Notes: generated from the letters alone by a model not told the origin. A stretch of 46,857 nt of DNA from an uncultured Collinsella sp. (GCA_900539735.1 UQDE01000013.1:1-46857), one strand, 5' to 3'; numbered from the stretch's first letter, positions 39,201 to 46,857 are shown. Made by a program: numbers and translations.

Positions 39201-39577
39201 TCATATCTCAGAATAGCCTCATCCTTGTTGCTCAAAGTTATTTGCGCGTCATTGTAAAGCGGTATCCCCGCGCCGGCAGGGGGGCAGATGTATCGCCTGC
39301 CGATCTTGCTGGAATCGGCAATCAGATAGCGCGAGTCGGCCTTGCTAAAGGCGAGCTGCTGGATACGGCCCTCATCCATATTGGACGTAGACACGTCGCC
39401 ATCCAGAATGCCGTTTGCGCCAATAAACGCTGCATCGATGCCCAGCGCACGCAGGGTATCCTCGGCCGTTGGTCCCACAAAAGCGGCGGTGCGGCGACGG
39501 TACATACCGCCCACGAGGCACAGGTCGCAGTCTTCGCGTGCCTCGAGCAGGCTAAAGGCCGAAAGCGAATTGGTCAC
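39197..39577 (-). pseudogene. Decayed C-terminal fragment of a DeoR regulator
   Basis: From 39297 to 39577 the sequence closely matches, with roughly one base in eight different by eye, the middle of the intact DeoR gene at 43776-44540. Shared are LLEAREDC, VGG.YRRRTAAFVGPTAED, LGIDAAFIGANGILDGDVS and ADSSKIG. The DNA-binding N-terminus is missing and the C-terminus after SSKIG runs into unrelated sequence. It cannot bind DNA as a DeoR protein. It is probably a duplication remnant beside the fourth EIICB gene. Confidence 0.8.
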
Positions 39578-39670
39578 ATAGATGGAAGGCAGCTTGTCGG
39601 TGACTCGGAGAGCGCCAATGCGATCTCACGACGGCTGCGCTCATTGTCTCAATTAGCTACTCAACGAAAT

Positions 39671-39703
39671 ACGGCCCCGCAGCTCAATAAGCTGCGGGGC
39701 CGT
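39671..39703 (-). terminator. Terminator of the fourth EIICB gene
   Basis: ACGGCCCCGCAGCT pairs perfectly with AGCTGCGGGGCCGT; on the minus strand ATTTCGTT follows. It lies 37 bp after the EIICB stop. Confidence 0.8.
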
Positions 39704-39739
39704 ACCATACACCGACGGATCAACGACGAAGTGCATCTA

Positions 39740-41434
39740 CTATTTGGCCAGCTCCTGAACGATCCAGTCAATTGCACCTTCGGGATCGTTGGTAAGGTCG
39801 ATATACTGCTTGCCCCTTGTGGTGAGCAGTTTAATTCCAAGGCGATCGGTATCGGCCTTCATAGCGTCATAGTACATGCGTGCCTGGGGCGCCAGAACAA
39901 TCACGTTGTACTGATTCATCGTCTCATAGTGGCTTCCGTACGCACCGGACTGAGAAACCAGATCGATACCCTTAGCAGCGGCACCTTCGCGAAGAGCATT
40001 TGCCAAGAGAGTCGAAGTGCCGGCACCCTGGCAAAGCACAAGCACGCGGATCTGCTCCGCCTTGTCCTTTACCGCCTCGAGAGCTTTTGCGACATTTTCC
40101 TGTGCGGCAATAGCATCTGCATCCGAGGTTCCTGCAGTCTCCTTTGCAGACTCTTCCAAACAAAGCTGATGGTCATACGCCTTGCAGAACGGATAGTAAA
40201 TCACAAAGTCAACGACCAACAGCACTGCCATCAATACGAGAGAACGCAGATCGAGACCCGTGGTGAGGAACGCACCAATTGGGCCGGGAAGCGCCCACGG
40301 CATGGTATACATGGGGGCGTTCATTCCAATTACGTCAATGAAAAACTTACCGATTATGGCGTTGACCATAGGAGCCGCTAGGAAGGGCACGAACATATAG
40401 GGATTGAGAACGATCGGCATACCGAAGAGAACGGGCTCGTTAACTCCAAAAATCACCGGGATAATCGATGCCTTGCCCATGGCTTTAAGCTGCTTGGAGC
40501 GCATAAACATGATCAGGATAATAGGAACGATGAACGTGCAGCCAGAACCGCCCAGACCGCCGATGAAGCTTGTAAAGTCCTGCGTGAGAGCAATTGACGG
40601 GTGTCCACCTGCTTGGAAAACCTCAAGATTGGTAACGGTATTGCCGTAGAGCGCAGCATTGATCGGACTCATGACAACCGAAGCACCGTGGATACCCATA
40701 AATTGGAAAAGCGCGACCGCGCCTTCGATAAGCGCCATGCCAGGATAGGTGTCGACCGCGGAGAACAGCGGCGAGATGAGAGCGGATACCAAATTGGCGA
40801 ACGGCACAGCAAGCAGCTTGCGGCTCGCAAGATCGATAAAAGCGCACGCAAGGATCGAAAACCCAAATGCAAAGATATCGCGAAAACTCTGCGCAATAGA
40901 GCCAGGGACCTCTTTGGGAAGCTTGATCGTCACATTATGGCTAATGCACACCTTATAGATATTAACGGTCAAGAATGCGGCTACGAACGCAGCGAGAAAA
41001 CCCTTGGTTCCCATATAGCCGGTTTCAAAAACAGATGTATCTGCTCCGCCAATCGAGACAACATCGTTTGTCACCGATAGCAAGAGCATGCCGCACATGG
41101 CACAAACCATGCACGAGGTGGGGTTGAGAGATTTACCCGAAGGCATGCGACGGTTCATCGACATGGCAAGTGAGCTCGCCGTGGTGCCGGCCACCATAAT
41201 GCCAAGAAGTCCCATGGTATATGCATAGATTTTATTGAAGAAATCCAGCACCTCAGACGGAAGCGTGATGCCTACATAGGCAGGGAGCGTCGAAAGAAGA
41301 AGGAACAGGCTCGAGAACAGCACAATTGGCATATTCGAGAGAAAGCCATCCTTAATCGCCACCAGATAAATGTTCCTCGAGATTTTGTCGAAGAGGGGCT
41401 GGTGTTTTTCAAGGAATTTGACGATAGCGTCCAT
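39740..41434 (-). CDS. PTS lactose/cellobiose-family EIICB permease, fourth copy
   Basis: The 564-residue protein has the LacE plan: EIIC with FMGIHGASVVMSP and IFGVNEPVLFGMPIVLNP, a shorter linker than the other three, and EIIB with the phosphorylated cysteine at 468 in VLVLCQGAGTSTLLANAL. ATG 41434 is chosen for AAAGGATG upstream; an earlier in-frame start at 41464 is less likely. No GH1 enzyme accompanies it. It is divergent from a gene of unknown function and a UTRA-type GntR regulator. Lower GC than cassettes 1-3. The substrate is not predictable. Confidence 0.88.
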   Translation of the reverse strand: MDAIVKFLEKHQPLFDKISRNIYLVAIKDGFLSNMPIVLFSSLFLLLSTLPAYVGITLPSEVLDFFNKIYAYTMGLLGIMVAGTTASSLAMSMNRRMPSGKSLNPTSCMVCAMCGMLLLSVTNDVVSIGGADTSVFETGYMGTKGFLAAFVAAFLTVNIYKVCISHNVTIKLPKEVPGSIAQSFRDIFAFGFSILACAFIDLASRKLLAVPFANLVSALISPLFSAVDTYPGMALIEGAVALFQFMGIHGASVVMSPINAALYGNTVTNLEVFQAGGHPSIALTQDFTSFIGGLGGSGCTFIVPIILIMFMRSKQLKAMGKASIIPVIFGVNEPVLFGMPIVLNPYMFVPFLAAPMVNAIIGKFFIDVIGMNAPMYTMPWALPGPIGAFLTTGLDLRSLVLMAVLLVVDFVIYYPFCKAYDHQLCLEESAKETAGTSDADAIAAQENVAKALEAVKDKAEQIRVLVLCQGAGTSTLLANALREGAAAKGIDLVSQSGAYGSHYETMNQYNVIVLAPQARMYYDAMKADTDRLGIKLLTTRGKQYIDLTNDPEGAIDWIVQELAK

Positions 41435-41502
41435 AACACATCCTTTCATGATTCCCGGGCACACAACGATTTATCCGGACTCAACCGTCGTCGTCCCCGT
41501 TT

Positions 41503-41744
41503 GTATCCACTTATGTAAGTGAATACGTTCTTGTGCGAAATGTAATATCATTTGCGCGATTTGTCATAACCAATTCTTTTTCCGCTTTGTCGATATGTCA
41601 AGAATTCAAATACTTATTCGGTGAACGGTAGTTGATTAATTTAAGGTTTTCCCAGCTAATGGCTATTTTTTCCGAGCAGTACAATAAGTTTGCAACCGTT
41701 CACCGATTGGATATAACATATTGAATATATTGTTGTAACAATAT
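41503..41744. promoter_or_regulatory. Divergent control region with two palindromes and ACCGTTCAC motifs
   Basis: GTATCCAC/GTGAATAC arms form a 24-bp palindrome (41503-41526). ATATTGTTGTAACAATAT (41727-41744) is a second palindrome 47 bp before the gene at 41791. Either could be the site of the GntR regulator. GTGAACGGT (41621) and ACCGTTCAC (41695) are also present, but without a clear partner 21 bp away. The region is very AT-rich. Confidence 0.5.
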
Positions 41745-41790
41745 TAGAGACAATGTCACAAGCCTGTCGTTCTAGTCAAAGGAAGTAACA

Positions 41791-42711
41791 ATGCCCAAAC
41801 GATTACTGAACATGTCCGCATCCGATTTTGCCGCCACGTCACCCATGGATCTAAAACAGGCAATTCTGGCTTCCGAGGGACGTACCATCATGGCGGAAAA
41901 CGTACCCTCTTCCCAATTTCTCGGCGGCGTTACTAATGCAGAAATCGAACGTGCCGCAGGTGCCGACCTGCTTCTGTTTAACGCGCTCGATGTGTTCGAT
42001 CCAGTTATTGCCGGTATTCCAGATGATCTCAATGAAAACCCGGTCACTTGGGTGAAGCGAGCATGCGGAAGGCCCATTGGCGTCAATCTGGAGCCAGTTG
42101 ATAACGAGGCAGAGATGTCTGAATCCCGAACGGAAATCCCCATGGGTCGTCGCGTCTCTCCCAAGACCTTAGAAAAGGCTAACGAACTCGGATTTGATTT
42201 TATCTGCCTGACGGGCAACCCTGGAACCGGCGTCTCCAACGATGCAATCGCCCATTCGATTAAACTCTCCAAAGAGCATTTCAATGGCCTGGTCATAGCC
42301 GGAAAAATGCATGGAGCGGGCGTTGCGGAACCTGTCATGACGCTCGAAATTGCGCGCAAGTTTGTTGACCTCGGCGTCGATATCCTTCTCGTGCCAGCCC
42401 CCTACACCGTCCCTTGCTTCCAAGAAGCAGACCTGCGCGCCATCGTAGACTTTGTACGATCCCACAACGTAGGCAAGTCAATTGAAGAGAAGGTTCTCGT
42501 CATGGCGGCGAACGGGACGAGTCAAGACTCCTGCGACAGCGAGACCATTAAGAAAATAGGCCTTGCAGCAAAAGCAGCCGGCGCTGACCTCCAACATATC
42601 GGGGACTCCATGAACGGTATTTGCCTGCCCCAGAATATCTTCACGCTCGGACAAGCCCTTCGTGGATACAGGCATCAGATCGTCATGCTGAGCCGCTCTG
42701 TGATACGTTAA
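41791..42711 (+). CDS. Conserved-looking protein of unknown function, possibly a TIM barrel
   Basis: I do not recognise a named enzyme family with confidence. The 306 residues alternate strands and helices with barrel-like segments: GADLLLFNALDVFDP, GVNLEPVDN, FICLTGNPGTGVSND, VIAGKMHGAG and GVDILLVPAPYTVPCF. Phosphate-binding-like GTGVSND and GNP motifs suggest a phosphorylated substrate. AAAGGAAG precedes the ATG. It is divergent from the fourth EIICB and upstream of a GntR regulator, so it probably handles the sugar phosphate from that permease, as lyase, epimerase or hydrolase. That role is inference from position. Confidence 0.7.
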   Translation: MPKRLLNMSASDFAATSPMDLKQAILASEGRTIMAENVPSSQFLGGVTNAEIERAAGADLLLFNALDVFDPVIAGIPDDLNENPVTWVKRACGRPIGVNLEPVDNEAEMSESRTEIPMGRRVSPKTLEKANELGFDFICLTGNPGTGVSNDAIAHSIKLSKEHFNGLVIAGKMHGAGVAEPVMTLEIARKFVDLGVDILLVPAPYTVPCFQEADLRAIVDFVRSHNVGKSIEEKVLVMAANGTSQDSCDSETIKKIGLAAKAAGADLQHIGDSMNGICLPQNIFTLGQALRGYRHQIVMLSRSVIR

Positions 42712-42783
42712 GGTTACCTTGCCCACGTTACATCCCGACTGAGGCAACCATCAGGTATAACCAACATGCAAACTGAGGCTCTA

Positions 42784-43503
42784 ATGCTCGATACACACGA
42801 AAAACGGCCACTCTATTTACAGCTCACCGACGCGCTGCTCAAGCAGATCGTCGATGAATATCAAGCAGACGATAAACTTCCAACAGAAATGGAACTCTGC
42901 GACGAATACGCCGTAAGCAGAACAACCGTCCGACTTGCCATGAGTGAGCTGGAGCGTCGTGGAAGTATCTATCGAATCCAAGGTAAGGGATCGTTTGTTG
43001 CACCGAAACGCGTTAGCGAGCTCAATTCACTTTTAGACTTTGACTTTGCAAGCCATTGCGATGGCGTTGATCCGGATGCCATCACCAAACATTTCGGCGG
43101 CCTCACATCAAGTCGTCCAATTTCCGTAATGATGCTCCAACAATTTGGATGTCAAAGTCGCGATGAAATTCAGCGTCTTGAATTGACCTACGAACTTGAA
43201 GGCAGCTTCATAGGCGCTGATACGTTTTTCATTTCAAAGTCGCGCGTTCCGAATAACCAGTTAGATTTTCAGGCATTTAGCAGAATCATGGACGACTTGT
43301 CCAAGTCTATCCAATCTGTTAGGGAAAGCTATAGAGCACGTCAGCTTAGCGATTCCGAAGCCAGTAATTATGGTGTTGCAAAACTTCCGGTCATCGAACT
43401 GACTCATTATGCTTACGACTCCGGAGGCAAACTAATCTCAATTGTCTGCCGCACCGTCTTAACTGGGCGGGTCCCTTATCAAAACTTTATTTTCAAGTCC
43501 TAA
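42784..43503 (+). CDS. GntR family regulator, HutC/UTRA type
   Basis: The 239-residue protein has an N-terminal GntR winged helix (PLYLQLTDALLKQI, LPTEMELCDEYAVSRTTVRLA, GKGSFVAPKR, about residues 8-77) and a C-terminal UTRA ligand-binding domain (about 95-235). Members of this group sense sugar phosphates and control PTS operons. ATG 42784 has GAGG five bases upstream; an earlier ATG at 42766 is possible. It follows the unknown gene by 72 bp and is probably in the same operon, controlling it and the divergent EIICB. Confidence 0.86.
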   Translation: MLDTHEKRPLYLQLTDALLKQIVDEYQADDKLPTEMELCDEYAVSRTTVRLAMSELERRGSIYRIQGKGSFVAPKRVSELNSLLDFDFASHCDGVDPDAITKHFGGLTSSRPISVMMLQQFGCQSRDEIQRLELTYELEGSFIGADTFFISKSRVPNNQLDFQAFSRIMDDLSKSIQSVRESYRARQLSDSEASNYGVAKLPVIELTHYAYDSGGKLISIVCRTVLTGRVPYQNFIFKS

Positions 43504-43518
43504 TGTTCTTTTTCTTTT

Positions 43519-43656
43519 GTCTCGATCTGTAACACGTAGCCGAGTTTTTAAGTCCTAACCGTTACAGATCGAGACAAACAAGGTAGACCCCACCGAATTG
43601 TCTCAATCTGTAACACTAAGACCGGTTTTGGACGTCTAGATGTTACAGGTTGAGAC
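43519..43656. repeat. Twin 57-nt palindromic repeat, locus 5
   Basis: Units lie at 43519-43575 and 43600-43656, 81 nt from start to start, between the convergent GntR and DeoR genes. Confidence 0.85.
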
Positions 43657-43680
43657 GATTTGATAGTGGAGTCCTCATTT

Positions 43681-43743
43681 GCGCGTCATATCGCGTAGCG
43701 CTGACGCGCTGGTTTCCACAATGACAGGAGGTAAAAGTCCTCC
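43681..43743 (-). terminator. Hairpins downstream of the DeoR gene
   Basis: GCGCGTCA (43681-43688) pairs with TGACGCGC (43702-43709), and GGAGG with CCTCC (43727-43743). On the minus strand the first is followed by AAATGAGG. A termination role is tentative. Confidence 0.35.
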
Positions 43744-43775
43744 CGCATCGCCCGTTGGCAATCCCGTAGCGCTAG

Positions 43776-44540
43776 CTAGCAAATGACCTGCGTATGCTCC
43801 TCGATGGCGGCACGATCTTCGGCGGCGATGCCCGGCTCGCACACCACGGCGTCCAGGCTGTCCAGACGGCAGAAGGTGTAGAAGTCGCGCTTGCCAATCT
43901 TGCTGGAATCGGCGATCAGATAGCGCGAGTCGGCCTTGCTAAAGGCGAGCTGCTGGATGCGGCCCTCTTCCATGTTAGACGTAGACACGTCGCCGTCCAA
44001 AATGCCGTTTGCGCCTATAAAGGCTGCGTCGATTCCCAGCGCGCGCAAGGTGTCCTCGGCCGTGGGGCCCACAAAGGCGGCAGTGCGGCGACGGTACACG
44101 CCGCCCACCAGGCACAGTTCGCAGTCTTCGCGCGCCTCGAGCAGATTAAACACCGAAAGCGAATTAGTCACGATGCGTAGGCGGCACGCCGGCAGCATCG
44201 AGGCCATCTGCTCAACTGTAGTGCCCGTCCCCAAAAAGATGGTCGAGCCCTCCTCGATGAGCCCAACGGCGCGGCGCGCGATCTGCAGCTTTTCCTCGGC
44301 ATGCTTAGTGCGCTTTTCACTGTGCGAATACTCATGGCGCAACATAGCGTGCGGGCGACTCTGCGCACTACGGGCGCCGCCGTGCACGCGCTCGATCTCG
44401 CCTAGGCTCGCAAGCTCCTCAAGGTCGCGACGAATCGTCATGTCCGAGACGCCCAACGCGTCCGAAATCTCCTTGACCGAGACCGTGCCCTGCTCTTCGA
44501 GCAGCTGCCGAACCTTATCCTGTCGCTCTGCCTTAATCAC
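43776..44540 (-). CDS. DeoR family transcriptional regulator (intact copy)
   Basis: The 254-residue protein has a DeoR winged helix at the N-terminus (ERQDKVRQLLEEQGTVSVKE, ALGVSDMTIRRDLEELASLG, ERVHGGA) and a sugar-phosphate sensor domain (FLGTGTTVEQMASML, LVGGVYRRRTAAFVGP, ADSSKIGKRDF). The start is GTG with GAGGA upstream. It is divergent from galM across about 200 bp and is the likely parent of the fragment at 39297-39577. It could control galM or the lacA operon; GAACA-type repeats upstream of lacA fit a DeoR operator, but the link is not shown. Confidence 0.87.
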   Translation of the reverse strand: MIKAERQDKVRQLLEEQGTVSVKEISDALGVSDMTIRRDLEELASLGEIERVHGGARSAQSRPHAMLRHEYSHSEKRTKHAEEKLQIARRAVGLIEEGSTIFLGTGTTVEQMASMLPACRLRIVTNSLSVFNLLEAREDCELCLVGGVYRRRTAAFVGPTAEDTLRALGIDAAFIGANGILDGDVSTSNMEEGRIQQLAFSKADSRYLIADSSKIGKRDFYTFCRLDSLDAVVCEPGIAAEDRAAIEEHTQVIC

Positions 44541-44746
44541 GATGAATCCTCGCCGTTCTTTGCGCGCATATCATTCAAACAGTAACTAACAAATTGTATC
44601 AGACTCGTGCGCGTCAAAAATGAATGCCCGCACAGCTCCAATCATCACTTTTTTGAGAAAAATACCCCCTGCTTTAGTGGGGTGTAGTGATAATCTCGCC
44701 TGTTCACGCTAAAGTTTGTCTGAAATACCTCGATGTTAGGAACCAA

Positions 44747-45799
44747 ATGATCACTTCCGAGCTTTTCGGCACCGCGCCGTGCGGCACCCCCGTTCATCGT
44801 TACACCCTCAACGGGCCCGAGATCTGCGTTCGCATTATGGACTATGGCGCCACCGTGCTTGGTATCGATGTGCCCGACATTCCCGGTAACGTGCGCGATG
44901 TGGTGTTGGGCTTCGATAAGCTCGAGGATTACTTTGACAACCCCGCCTGCTTTGGCGCGACCATCGGCCCCGTGGCAAACCGCACCGCGGGCGCCACGAT
45001 CACCATCGACGGCACGGACTGGCACATGCCAGCCAACGAAGGCGTCAACAACCTGCACAGCGATCTTGAGCATGGTCTGCACAAGCGCGTATGGGATGTT
45101 GAACTCGACGAGGTCCACAACGCCGTGCGCATGACCACCTCACTTGAGGATGGCGAACTGGGTCTCCCCGGCAACCGCACCTTTACGGCCGTGTTTACCG
45201 TGACGCGCACCGGCGTCTTTCGTGTCGAGTATGGCTGCGAGAGCGACCGCGCCACCTACGTGTCCATGACCAACCACACGTACTTTAACCTTGCCGGTCA
45301 TAACGCCGGCATGGACTGCGAGCACTTCTTTGTTGCCAACGCTACCCACTACCTGCCCATCAACGAGCAGAACATCCCCACCGGCGAGATTGCTCCGGTC
45401 GAGGGCACGCCGTTTGACTTCCGCGAGCTGCGCCCTGTCGCTCCTGGCATGGAAGCCGATGACCCGCAGATTAAGCAGGCCCGTGGCTACGATCACTGTC
45501 TGTGCATCGATGGCTATCAGTACGGCCGCAACCTGCGCCGCGCCCTGCATGTCGAGGAGATGTGGACCGGCCGCGAGCTGGACTACTACACCACCGCCCC
45601 GGGTGTGCAGCTCTACACCGGCAACTGGCTGGGCGACGAGCACGCCAAGGACGATGCTAACTATAGCTGGGGCGCCGGCTTTGCCCTCGAGGCCGAGATG
45701 TACCCCGACACGCCGCACCAGCCGCTGTTCCCACAGGGCATTGTGGGCCCGGGTCACCCCCACAGCAATGTGATCGAATACCACTTTATGAGGCACTAA
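44747..45799 (+). CDS. galM: Aldose 1-epimerase (galactose mutarotase)
   Basis: Interconverts alpha and beta anomers of galactose before GalK. The 350-residue length fits GalM. Motifs: FGATIGPVANRTAGATI, NEGVNNLHSD with the conserved His, MTNHTYFNLAGH with the catalytic histidine, GYDHCLCID, and GVQLYTGNWL near the C-terminus, where the catalytic glutamate follows in FALEAEMYPDTPHQP. ATG 44747 has TTAGGA upstream. It is monocistronic, with a terminator almost identical to that of galKT. Confidence 0.92.
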   Translation: MITSELFGTAPCGTPVHRYTLNGPEICVRIMDYGATVLGIDVPDIPGNVRDVVLGFDKLEDYFDNPACFGATIGPVANRTAGATITIDGTDWHMPANEGVNNLHSDLEHGLHKRVWDVELDEVHNAVRMTTSLEDGELGLPGNRTFTAVFTVTRTGVFRVEYGCESDRATYVSMTNHTYFNLAGHNAGMDCEHFFVANATHYLPINEQNIPTGEIAPVEGTPFDFRELRPVAPGMEADDPQIKQARGYDHCLCIDGYQYGRNLRRALHVEEMWTGRELDYYTTAPGVQLYTGNWLGDEHAKDDANYSWGAGFALEAEMYPDTPHQPLFPQGIVGPGHPHSNVIEYHFMRH

Positions 45800-45825
45800 G
45801 CCCACAGCGCGACATATCGCACAGC

Positions 45826-45859
45826 AGCGCCCGCCGGCACCACCGCCGACGGGCGCTTT
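45826..45859 (+). terminator. Terminator of galM
   Basis: AGCGCCCG pairs with CGGGCGCT around an inner CCGG/CCG stem, followed by TTTGCT. Nearly the same sequence as after galT. Confidence 0.75.
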
Positions 45860-45864
45860 GCTAC

Positions 45865-45895
45865 CTAGTCATTGGGGACGTTCTTAAATGACTAG
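45865..45895. repeat. CTAGTCATT hairpin overlapping the EIIB stop codon
   Basis: CTAGTCATT (45865-45873) pairs with AATGACTAG (45887-45895) around GGGGACGTTCTTA. The right arm encodes the last codons of the EIIB gene. Related to the repeat at 17459-17527. Confidence 0.55.
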
Positions 45896-46363
45896 TTGGA
45901 TGGGGTCGGGGTTGGAGCTGGGGAGGTAACGGATTTCTAGCTCTATGCCGAGTTCTTGTAGCTCTTTGAAGGCAGCGATGTCCGTATCGTCTACGGCGAC
46001 TGCGGGCGTTATGGGGTGCTTGCCCTCCCCCGCCTGCATATGGCCAATGCTGATCTTGGTGATCGGCACACCGCCCTTAACCAGCGCGAGCGCATCGGAG
46101 GGTGAGGCCACCATGATCAGAATCAATTGGCGAGGCGTTGCGGTATGAACGACGTCGATGGTCCTTTGCACCGAGAAAAACCGCGTCCAAACGCCTTCTG
46201 GCGCCGCCACCCTCATGGGTGCCCATTGGCGCGAATCTGCCGCGATCTCATCGTTGACGATTAGGACAAGGTTGGAACCCACGGCTTCGTTCCACAGCTC
46301 AACGTCTTGTCCGTAAATGAAACGGTCGTCGATGCGTGCGAGAAGAATCTTGGGTTGAGTCAT
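45884..46363 (-). CDS. PTS mannose/fructose/sorbose-family EIIB, active-site His replaced by Tyr
   Basis: The 159-residue protein matches the mannose-family IIB domain over its whole length (LLARIDDRFIYGQDVELW at the start, LVLIVNDEIAAD, ILIMVASPSDALALVKGG, ISIGHMQAGEGKHPITPAVAVDD). In working EIIB proteins the motif is RIDDRLIHGQV, with the histidine phosphorylated; here that position is Tyr17. No EIIA, EIIC or EIID gene is nearby. It therefore probably does not transfer phosphate and may be a binding or regulatory relic. ATG 46363 is chosen for a GGGG site and the domain start. Confidence 0.85.
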   Translation of the reverse strand: MTQPKILLARIDDRFIYGQDVELWNEAVGSNLVLIVNDEIAADSRQWAPMRVAAPEGVWTRFFSVQRTIDVVHTATPRQLILIMVASPSDALALVKGGVPITKISIGHMQAGEGKHPITPAVAVDDTDIAAFKELQELGIELEIRYLPSSNPDPIQLVI

Positions 46364-46452
46364 CGCTGCCCCATTCTGTTTGAGACCCGTAAGAGCAAGA
46401 CATCGCGTCTCCAATATTAGTGCATTTAAAGTGAGAAAAGCCGTCAGAACAC

Positions 46453-46481
46453 TTGCGCGGATGTGCGATGTCCCGTATCAT
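46453..46481 (+). promoter_or_regulatory. Promoter of tRNA-Thr
   Basis: TTGCGC (46453-46458) and TATCAT (46476-46481) are separated by 17 bp. The tRNA begins 39 bp after the -10. Confidence 0.55.
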
Positions 46482-46520
46482 AGACAGCCGTTGACGCCTC
46501 AGTTGCGCCATCACATGGCC

Positions 46521-46596
46521 GCCAGCGTAGCTCAGTTGGTAGAGCACCGCTCTCGTAAAGCGGGGGTCACCGGTTCGAGCCCGGTCGCTGGCTCCA
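46521..46596 (+). tRNA. tRNA-Thr (anticodon CGT)
   Basis: This is a full cloverleaf of 76 nt with an encoded CCA. The acceptor stem is GCCAGCG/CGCTGGC. D-arm: GCTCAGTTGGTAGAGC. The anticodon stem CCGCT/AGCGG holds the loop CTCGTAA, with anticodon CGT reading ACG. T-arm: CCGGTTCGAGCCCGG. The discriminator base is T. Confidence 0.97.
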
Positions 46597-46607
46597 TTGC
46601 ACAAGAT

Positions 46608-46631
46608 AGCCGCCTTCGGGCGGCTTTTTTG
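46608..46631 (+). terminator. Terminator of tRNA-Thr
   Basis: AGCCGCC ttcg GGCGGCT is followed by a run of T, 11 bp after the tRNA end. Confidence 0.92.
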
Positions 46632-46804
46632 TTGCTGATTTCGGGCGCGCTTCCGCCAATCCAAGCACAACGCCGCCGGAAACTCTCCTACTCAACAAAA
46701 GCCCCGCCAACCGCAATCCCCAAAGGAACCGCGATCAGCGGGGCCCAAGCGCGTTCCTCCAAGGGATAACGCTCGCAAAACGAACAGCTCAGCCGAGCGG
46801 CTCG

Positions 46805-46857
46805 TTACTCCTCCCAGTAAGCGTCTGCAAGCAGCTTAAAGCAGATCTTCTTGACCG
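46805..46857 (-). CDS. C-terminal end of a gene cut by the window edge
   Basis: The minus-strand frame reads VKKICFKLLADAYWEE and then TAA. Codon use looks real, but with 16 residues the product cannot be named. Beyond the stop the same frame stays open to 46688 and encodes a hydrophobic stretch (APLIAVPLGIAVGGAFVE). No good start is seen for it, so the 46632-46804 gap is left without a gene. Confidence 0.45.
   Translation of the reverse strand, partial: VKKICFKLLADAYWEE

Overview
The window looks like a chromosomal segment of a gut anaerobe of the Coriobacteriia, most likely Collinsella. The evidence is GC-rich coding with strong third-position C/G bias, LacA/LacB/LacC/LacX proteins of the Gram-positive tagatose-6-phosphate pathway, a class II GalT, an oxygen-reducing flavodiiron protein, and several lactose-family PTS permeases. 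The genus is inferred from gene content and style, not from a marker gene. No phage, transposase, CRISPR array or replication origin was seen.

Layout. 0-8 kb holds housekeeping and stress genes: a DAHP synthase, an agmatine deiminase, a BceAB-like ABC exporter and an unusual NUDIX-Vsr fusion. 8-13 kb holds an AraC regulator with a HAD phosphatase, a class II sugar-bisphosphate aldolase divergent from a DeoR regulator, and a flavodiiron protein. 13-21 kb is the galactose core: LacI regulator, galK, galT (Leloir route), then lacA-lacB-lacX-lacC on the opposite strand (tagatose-6-phosphate route). 22.5-37.6 kb carries one lactose EIIA gene (lacF) and three paralogous cassettes, each with a divergent LacI regulator, an EIICB permease and a GH1 6-phospho-beta-galactosidase-type enzyme. 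38-44.5 kb is more AT-rich and looks accessory: a Fic protein with an elaborate operator, a decayed DeoR fragment, a fourth EIICB, an unrecognised protein, a UTRA-type GntR regulator and an intact DeoR regulator. The right end has galM, an orphan mannose-family EIIB without its phosphorylation histidine, and tRNA-Thr(CGT).

How it fits together. Beta-galactosides would enter phosphorylated through the EIICB proteins, all of which could be fed by LacF, and be split by the GH1 enzymes. Galactose-6-phosphate then passes through LacAB, LacC and the class II aldolase; free galactose passes through GalM, GalK and GalT. Every gal/lac control region carries the 9-mer ACCGTTCAC, usually as a direct repeat with a 21-bp period, upstream of LacI operators that differ between cassettes. 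This suggests one shared, unidentified regulator plus a private repressor for each cassette.

The intergenic DNA is rich in repeats. There are four copies of a roughly 150-nt structured element with compensatory base changes, each abutting a stop codon in a fixed orientation. There are ten copies of an exactly 57-nt palindromic unit, always as twins with an 80-81-nt period. Several hairpins carry a GTCCCC signature, and one region is bounded by 32-35-nt inverted repeats.
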